From contig NC_134370.1 of the NCBI RefSeq assembly GCF_035582795.1, forward strand, positions 29,685,501-29,749,500: DNA of 64,000 nt, written 5' to 3'. Positions within the stretch are counted from its first letter, which is position 1; each line of letters starts with the position of its first letter. A program made the position numbers and the translations under genes. The notes under the pieces are model-generated. The model was not told the DNA's origin. It saw nothing but the letters and a program-made list of their open reading frames with translations, and ran no database searches. Shown here piece after piece: positions 58,021 through 64,000 of the stretch. The stretch comes from Mycteria americana. Lineage: Eukaryota; Chordata; Aves; Ciconiiformes; Ciconiidae.

Positions 58021-61000
58021 CTGCAAGGCATCAAAGTTGTGATTCAAAACCATCGCACTCAATACAAAACATGGACTGCTTGCATCACTTTGAATAGGTA
58101 GGTGTTTCAGCAAGGAATTCTTTTATTGCTTATTACTAGAGTATTTAAGATCACTAAATAGAAAGACACATAAAACATCCTGCAAGCAAAGCCAGTAGAT
58201 ACAATGGGGAATTTACTTACTGGTGTAAACTAATACTGACTACAACTTTACCTGTAGTTTTCTGCACTTAAGTGTGAAACAAGTATGTTATTCACAGAAT
58301 TACCTGAGAGGCTAAGAGGCCTTACTCCCAGCCATCTCCTTCTCTAACACCACAAGCCCATACAGCATGCACTCCACATCAGTGGTATTCTAACACGAAG
58401 GTGATATTCCACCATCAGCTTCCATCTCCCCAGCAGAAAGGTAGAACGAACCTGAACAACACTGCTGGTAAAGCCTGAGAAAGAGTTTAGAACACTACAG
58501 CTAATGCACAGCTCAGAGTCAAGTGCCTGTTTCAGGTTTGCTGCTTCTTACTGCTTCCTACCATCTTGCAATGCCATCTCCTAATAATCCCTGTGACCCA
58601 CCTAAGACAGGGGAGTGAGCAGTGCACACAGAAGCAAGAAAGGGTTACCAACTGAAGTTTGCCTGAGGTAAATCTTGAGTATATCTTCAGTTACATCCCA
58701 AATACAAAGGTTTCAGCTCAGGCTTATCATAGTAATCTTTTCTCTTTTTCTTTCTTTCTTTTCTGACCTTTTTAATGAATAATGACTCTTAATCAAATGA
58801 TGTAGCTAATCTAATGAACACTAAAGGGCAGCACCCATAACAATGCCTTCCATGTGAAAATGGTAATTTTTCTCATATATTTTAATTTTATTGTTCTTTA
58901 AAAATGTCTAATATTGCATATTATGTTTAGATGTTTCCATAACATGCTGTGTGGCAAAATAAATTAATCTCCTGCCTTGCCATTTGCAACACAATCTGTC
59001 GGAAAGCAATGTTTTGTAAGAGTATGCCATTAGAGACTTTTAACACATTTAACCTCAAGTCAAAATAAATTCTCATTTATTTTCATGAGGAAGGTGTACA
59101 TTTAGCTAAGAGGGACAAATGAAAGACTAGACAACTAATGTGATTCTAACACTTTTATCTCCCATATTAACCACTTCAACACAAAAAGAATGAACACAAA
59201 AGACAATTAGCAAATGTAGGCTGCATTGGAACTTTCAGCCTTGCAAGAACTATACATGGATTACTAAATTTGGGACAATTATTACCAAACAGGAATCAGA
59301 CACCATCTTGCAATTTAGTTAGAAGTCCAAATGAACCTTGTTTAGCAAGACTGGGGACAAAGGTGGCAGGAGTGATTAAAATGTATCTCTGCTTGCTCTC
59401 TTCAAAGTTTCCATTTTTATACGGAAATATAGCCACATTTTCAAGCATAAAAGCAAACATTACTGAAAAAAATATGTAATTTTTTTATTAGCTGGGTGGG
59501 ACAACAGAGCAACTGGGATAGGATGATCTTCTTAGTGTAGGTCCAATGTCCTGCAGTAAAATCCTAGTGACTAGGACTGCTTTGTAGTCTTTTTTTCACC
59601 ACCCAGAGTTTCTATGCCAGGAACAGCCTTTATCCCTATCCTTATTCCACATGAAACATGTCTCACTTGCATTAGATACCAGTGTCCCATGTTTGTCTAA
59701 GTTTCCTGTATGGCACATACAGGGATATTATATGCATTCTTTCCAAAACATTAGAGTACAGGTAATCCCATATGACTAATTCATCTTCATTTCTCCTCAT
59801 GGCACCTATCTGGTACAAAGAACCTTATATTGGTTTTGCATGGTGTGGCTGAAATTAATTTATGAACTAAAACCTTCATGAAATGTTTCAAGGGAGCATT
59901 AGCCATAGCAGGCAGTGAAATCAATAAGTGAAGATTTAACAGGATGTTTTCTTTTTTTTTTTTTGTATGAACTGTATCATTAGTATCTACAGTATTTCAT
60001 GGATATTGGTAGGTAGAAAAGCAGCTCTTTTGTTTCCCTCTCAGAGAAATAACACAACAAACATTCATGAACAAAAAGCATAGTCCACATTTACAGAAGG
60101 GGAGAGTTTGTCTTACAAAACCGTTACCCTGAAAAGATCATGATAGAAAACCAGATGAACAGTCATCCATAGAAATGAAATTATCTCCATACAATAGCAT
60201 TAGTGAGACTGCTACAGAAATACTAGATTTTGGTGGTGGTATTCCAAAGATGACGTTAAGAAGCTACAGGAAGGTTCAGGACAGACTGAGAAGAATGTCC
60301 TAAAATCATAAAAGTATATCTTACAGGATGAAATCAATCAAGCTCAGTGTAGTTTTGAAAGACTGAAGGAAAGGCAACCTACCAGAGGACATCCTAATAG
60401 GCATTGGGATCACAGTCTCTAAGAACCTAAAAATAATATGCTGAGAAAAAAGTTTTTGTCTGATGGACAATAATGTAACTACATTATAGTTGATAGCTGG
60501 AAATTAAAGAGAGACAGATAAAGATTCAAAAAGGAAAATCTTAAAAGGGTGAGAGCCATTGAAACCATTCATCTAGAGGTATGCAGGATCCCTTGTTCCT
60601 TCAAATCTCTAGGCAAAAATTGGGTATCTTTTTAAAAGGTATGAATGAAATTCAACCATCATTTACTAGCATGTTTGAAGAATTCTTGCATGAAATATTA
60701 TTACCTGCGTATGAAGGTCAGACCAGATTATATATCAGAGGTCCCTTCTCGTCTTTAAAATCTATGTGAGAATTTGATCAATTAAAATAATAAATTAGAA
60801 TAATTTAATCTACTATGCTGATAGCATACATTTGGATTAAAATAGACTGAGACAAATCAGTTTGACAATTCATGCCATACCTGATTGTTGGTGCAACAAC
60901 CAACAGTTCTAGCGCAACTAGATCCAAATACAGATACAGATACATCTATCAAGACTGGAAAGAGAAATCTAGCTGGAGGATTGGTTGATTAATGCATTAA

Positions 61001-64000
61001 GTTAAAGGCATGTATATTAGTAAAGGTTGCTGGTGTAAAATAAAGCCAGGTGTTCTATTTTTAGCAACGCTTAGCAGGCTTTGTGCACCCTTCATTCTGT
61101 TATTTAAATTTCTCATCTCAACCATCCGATTTCTCATATTAGCTGCTAAATGTGATAGGATATGTTTGTCCATTATTTCCTTCCTTTTTTTTTTAATTTC
61201 TTTTTTGGAAACAGGGAAAGCATAATGGACCACCTCTGGTGAGGCATTATCGTCTAAAAAAATGATGTAATAGGTAAGAATTCAGTTCATGCATACCTTC
61301 ATGTAGTGAACTACTATCCAATAGGATAAATATTGCAAAAGGGATGTCTAGGCTGAGGATTTCTTGACTGAACAGGAAAGTATTAGATAACCATGAATTC
61401 TATTAATGAAATCCAATCATCGCACAGACCCAGCCTTATGGCAGAGATGCCAATTAGCCGTAAACCAGCTCTCCCTAACTATAAAAGGAATGAATGAGTC
61501 TAGGGGAGCAGATGATAAACCCTACTCAAATACCCAGTTGTGAAATGATGAAGTAAAGGAGGCATTCAACAACAAAAGCGATCTCCAATAATTAAAAGGA
61601 GCTTCCCAGTTTTCCAGATAGTTGGACATAAGTTTGTTACATCAATCTAGACTATGTAAGAGCCTAACACAAGCCAGGACATCTGCAAGTTCTCAGGACC
61701 TCCCCAAGAATTCAGTTTCACAGATTCACCACATACACACACACACAAAAAAAAAATCTATGAACAGCAGTAACAACTGAAAATTTAATTTAAAAAAGCT
61801 CCGCCCTTTGAAGCACAACAGGTACAACCACACTTCTGGCTTCGGTGGTGTAGTAAATACAATAAACATTGAACATTTCAAAAGGTAAGGTTGATTTTCT
61901 TAAAAAACTGTGATCATAAAATTATTATTGAATATTACTGAATATAATTCAAAAATTATTTTGAACTAGAATGTGAAATTATATATTCAACATATATTCT
62001 CAGTTTTCTGGTAAAAAAGTAAAACAGTCAAGAAATGCAGATACTTATCATGAGTACTTCATCAAAAAATAAGCTTTCCACCAAAAAAAGTTTCACTAGA
62101 AAGACTTTGAATAGCTGAATTGTGCTGTATTACATTTTTCCTATTTAAAAGACTCTTGAGGAGTGCTAATTGATAACCGTAGTGGTACTTCAATATTAAC
62201 ACTATGCTGTTTAAATATCTTGTACATCTGTCCTCTTTGTTCAATACAGTTTACTGAAGTATTATGTATATTGTTGAGTATGTTAGAGTAAGTTGAGTAA
62301 GTTGTATATTGTTGAGTATGTTGAGTAATGTTAGATATTGGAAAGTATATATAATGTTAGATATAAGACACGCAAGCATCAACTTGCTGGAAAGATCTGT
62401 ATTTTCTGTTTGTTTTTTTTTTTCTTTTGTGATATTTTTTTTCTGTGAGTATCCAGAAGATAAACATATGTTTTTAATATGGTTGAAAATCTGAGGGTGC
62501 TTTTAGTAGATGTTTTCTCTTATATTTTTAAAGACATTCCTTGATACTTACTGGAAAACTGAATGACATTCTGTATGCAGGCAATTCCACCTGAAGTCAC
62601 ACCAGATAGGGGAAGGAATTAATCCTAAGTGGTTTGGCACCTGTAAGACATTGTGAGTCAGAGAAACACACAATGCCTTTCAAAGCACAGTGAAACCATT
62701 GTGCAGCACAGACAGACACTACTGGACAAAGCAAAATGGAGCAGTGACAAAAAACAGCTATCCAAAAAAAAAAAATCTTTCTCTTCCCCGTGCTGCTACC
62801 TACGTGCTTTTATGATATTGAAATGAAGAAGTCATATGTAAGTCTTCAGAGAGTTTGGAATTTACCCCACTAAATGCCAGGATTAAAGACCTTCTGGAAG
62901 GAAGGCCCAAATTTTATACCCAAGTGATTTTGAAGAATTTGGACTGAGAAGATAGGATAAACAGAGTCTTCTATAAAGTCTTTGGGCAGCATAGGTAATA
63001 CCTGTACGTTAATTATTGCCAGCTATTACTTGCTTCTATGGAATTTGGGCTTCTTAGTGACACACAACTCTTAGGCATTGCACAGGTATAAAGCAGTTCT
63101 CTGTATACCCAAATAAATAACCATGTAATTTCTCCTGCTTTGTTTATTAAGAAGGAGGTCTCCATTAAAGCATTCAATCCTCAGCTAATATAATCAGAAC
63201 AATTCAAATTTCCACCAGACAAAGAACTGGTTCAGGATCCTTACTTCATGTAATGCCCTCTAGCAAAATTATACTATCACTTACAGAAGAGAAATAATCA
63301 AGAACACACAAATTATCCATTTGGTATCACACAGAGGAACTCAAAACTCACAATAAAATTCTAGTGCTACTGATAATGTCAGAAGCCCAATTACAGCCTC
63401 AGGCACCGGGCCCCGTTTTAAGAAACAGCCAAGATTTTCCTGGGTGATAAAAAGCTAATGGCATGTCTACACCTCCCGTGTAAAACCACAGACAGGGAAA
63501 AGGGGGGCGGCCAGGATGTACGGGTGATCAATTTGCTATCAGAAACTAGAGCTACTGCTGAGACGATTAAGACGTATTGCTGGGCTGTGTTCAGGAACAA
63601 GAATTAGCAGGACGACCCAGAGCTACTTACTGTCAACCTGTCCTCCCTGGACCTGGAAAATGCGGATCTTTCCTTTGTCATAGGAGTTTGGGTTTTCAGT
63701 ACCCTACATGAAGACCTAGGCTGTTTAAGAAAGTATAAGCATCACAGCCTCGAAAATGTCTGAGTGAATTTCAGCTTTCCCTTCCCTCTACAATAAGCCT
63801 CTTGGGTTCCCACTTTGCACCTCGCAGTACCCAGAGATCTGGCAACCTCTGCCAGATGAGAGGCTGTACACGAATCTAACAAGTAGTAACATTGCTTCTC
63901 AAAGGTCTGCCAAGTATTTTAGCGCAGGAGGAAAATAACACTCATGGGGCTTAAAAGAAGGCCTGCTGAGGGCCAATAGAGTTTTTGGAAATAAAGAAGG
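58021..64000 (-). other. MAT1A intron 1 (partial), no other gene seen
   Basis: Exon 2 of MAT1A begins at 58020 and I found no - strand match for the exon 1 segment (SESVGEGHP) up to 64000, so this whole stretch should be first-intron sequence. Nothing else recognisable beyond a degenerate repeat at 62266-62341 and a short CA run at 61733-61747. Exon 1 and the promoter lie outside the window. Confidence 0.6.
62266..62341. repeat. Degenerate tandem repeat, period 38
   Basis: GTATATTGTTGAGTATGTT occurs at 62266 and again at 62304, with GTTGAGTA-type sub-repeats between and after. It lies in MAT1A intron 1. Confidence 0.75.

Noticed and set aside
1-64000. CRISPR arrays, tRNA or rRNA genes, MBL or SP-D genes, endogenous retrovirus
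   Set aside because: Looked for and not seen; no cloverleaf-like boxes, no long terminal repeats and no further lectin exon beyond the three listed.

Overview
The window looks like bird genomic DNA: AT-rich, with introns and splice sites. Its only recognisable interspersed repeats are chicken-repeat-1 (CR1) retrotransposon pieces, and it carries the surfactant-collectin / MAT1A neighbourhood known from birds. All products, exon borders and reading frames below come from reading the sequence and recalled family knowledge. No database search was run, and the species cannot be named.

Left third (about 5.9-23.4 kb, + strand): a decayed lung-collectin cluster. A surfactant protein A (SP-A) gene runs from a TATA box at 5955 to a C-type lectin exon ending at 11010. 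It carries an early frameshift, lost collagen glycines, two GC splice donors, a stop at the head of the neck exon and a lost lectin-domain cysteine. A second SP-A-like lectin exon, badly broken, lies at 14819-15036. A third gene, resembling the chicken lung lectin (an SP-A relative without a collagen region), spans 21303-23288 and has a mutated donor, two frameshifts and a nonsense codon. Between the second and third lie two CR1 pieces: an ordinary 5'-truncated 3' end (15342-16197), and an unusual 3'-truncated 5' part (about 16560-18523) with a 599-codon open frame holding a complete-looking endonuclease domain.

Middle (about 23.4-47 kb): mostly gene-poor, with two genes reconstructed here. 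One is a 54-residue single-pass membrane microprotein of SMIM3 type in one coding exon (36349-36513, + strand). The other is a six-exon, - strand gene (40049-44266). Its exons join with compatible phases into a 223-residue secreted cysteine-rich protein with one sushi/CCP-like module, four N-glycosylation sequons and a novel-looking C-terminal tail. I cannot name it, and it is the best candidate here for something undescribed.

Right third (47.2-64 kb, - strand): MAT1A, the liver methionine adenosyltransferase. Exons 2-9 are present and intact and reach the stop codon; exon 1 lies beyond the right edge. Its active-site loop has Gly where mammalian MAT1A has the redox-regulated Cys120/121, as in MAT2A.

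The left end has a (GCT)13 tract in a GC-rich patch, with a weak two-exon candidate for a small secreted precursor. The remaining long stretches show no coding signal beyond short tandem duplications and homopolymers.
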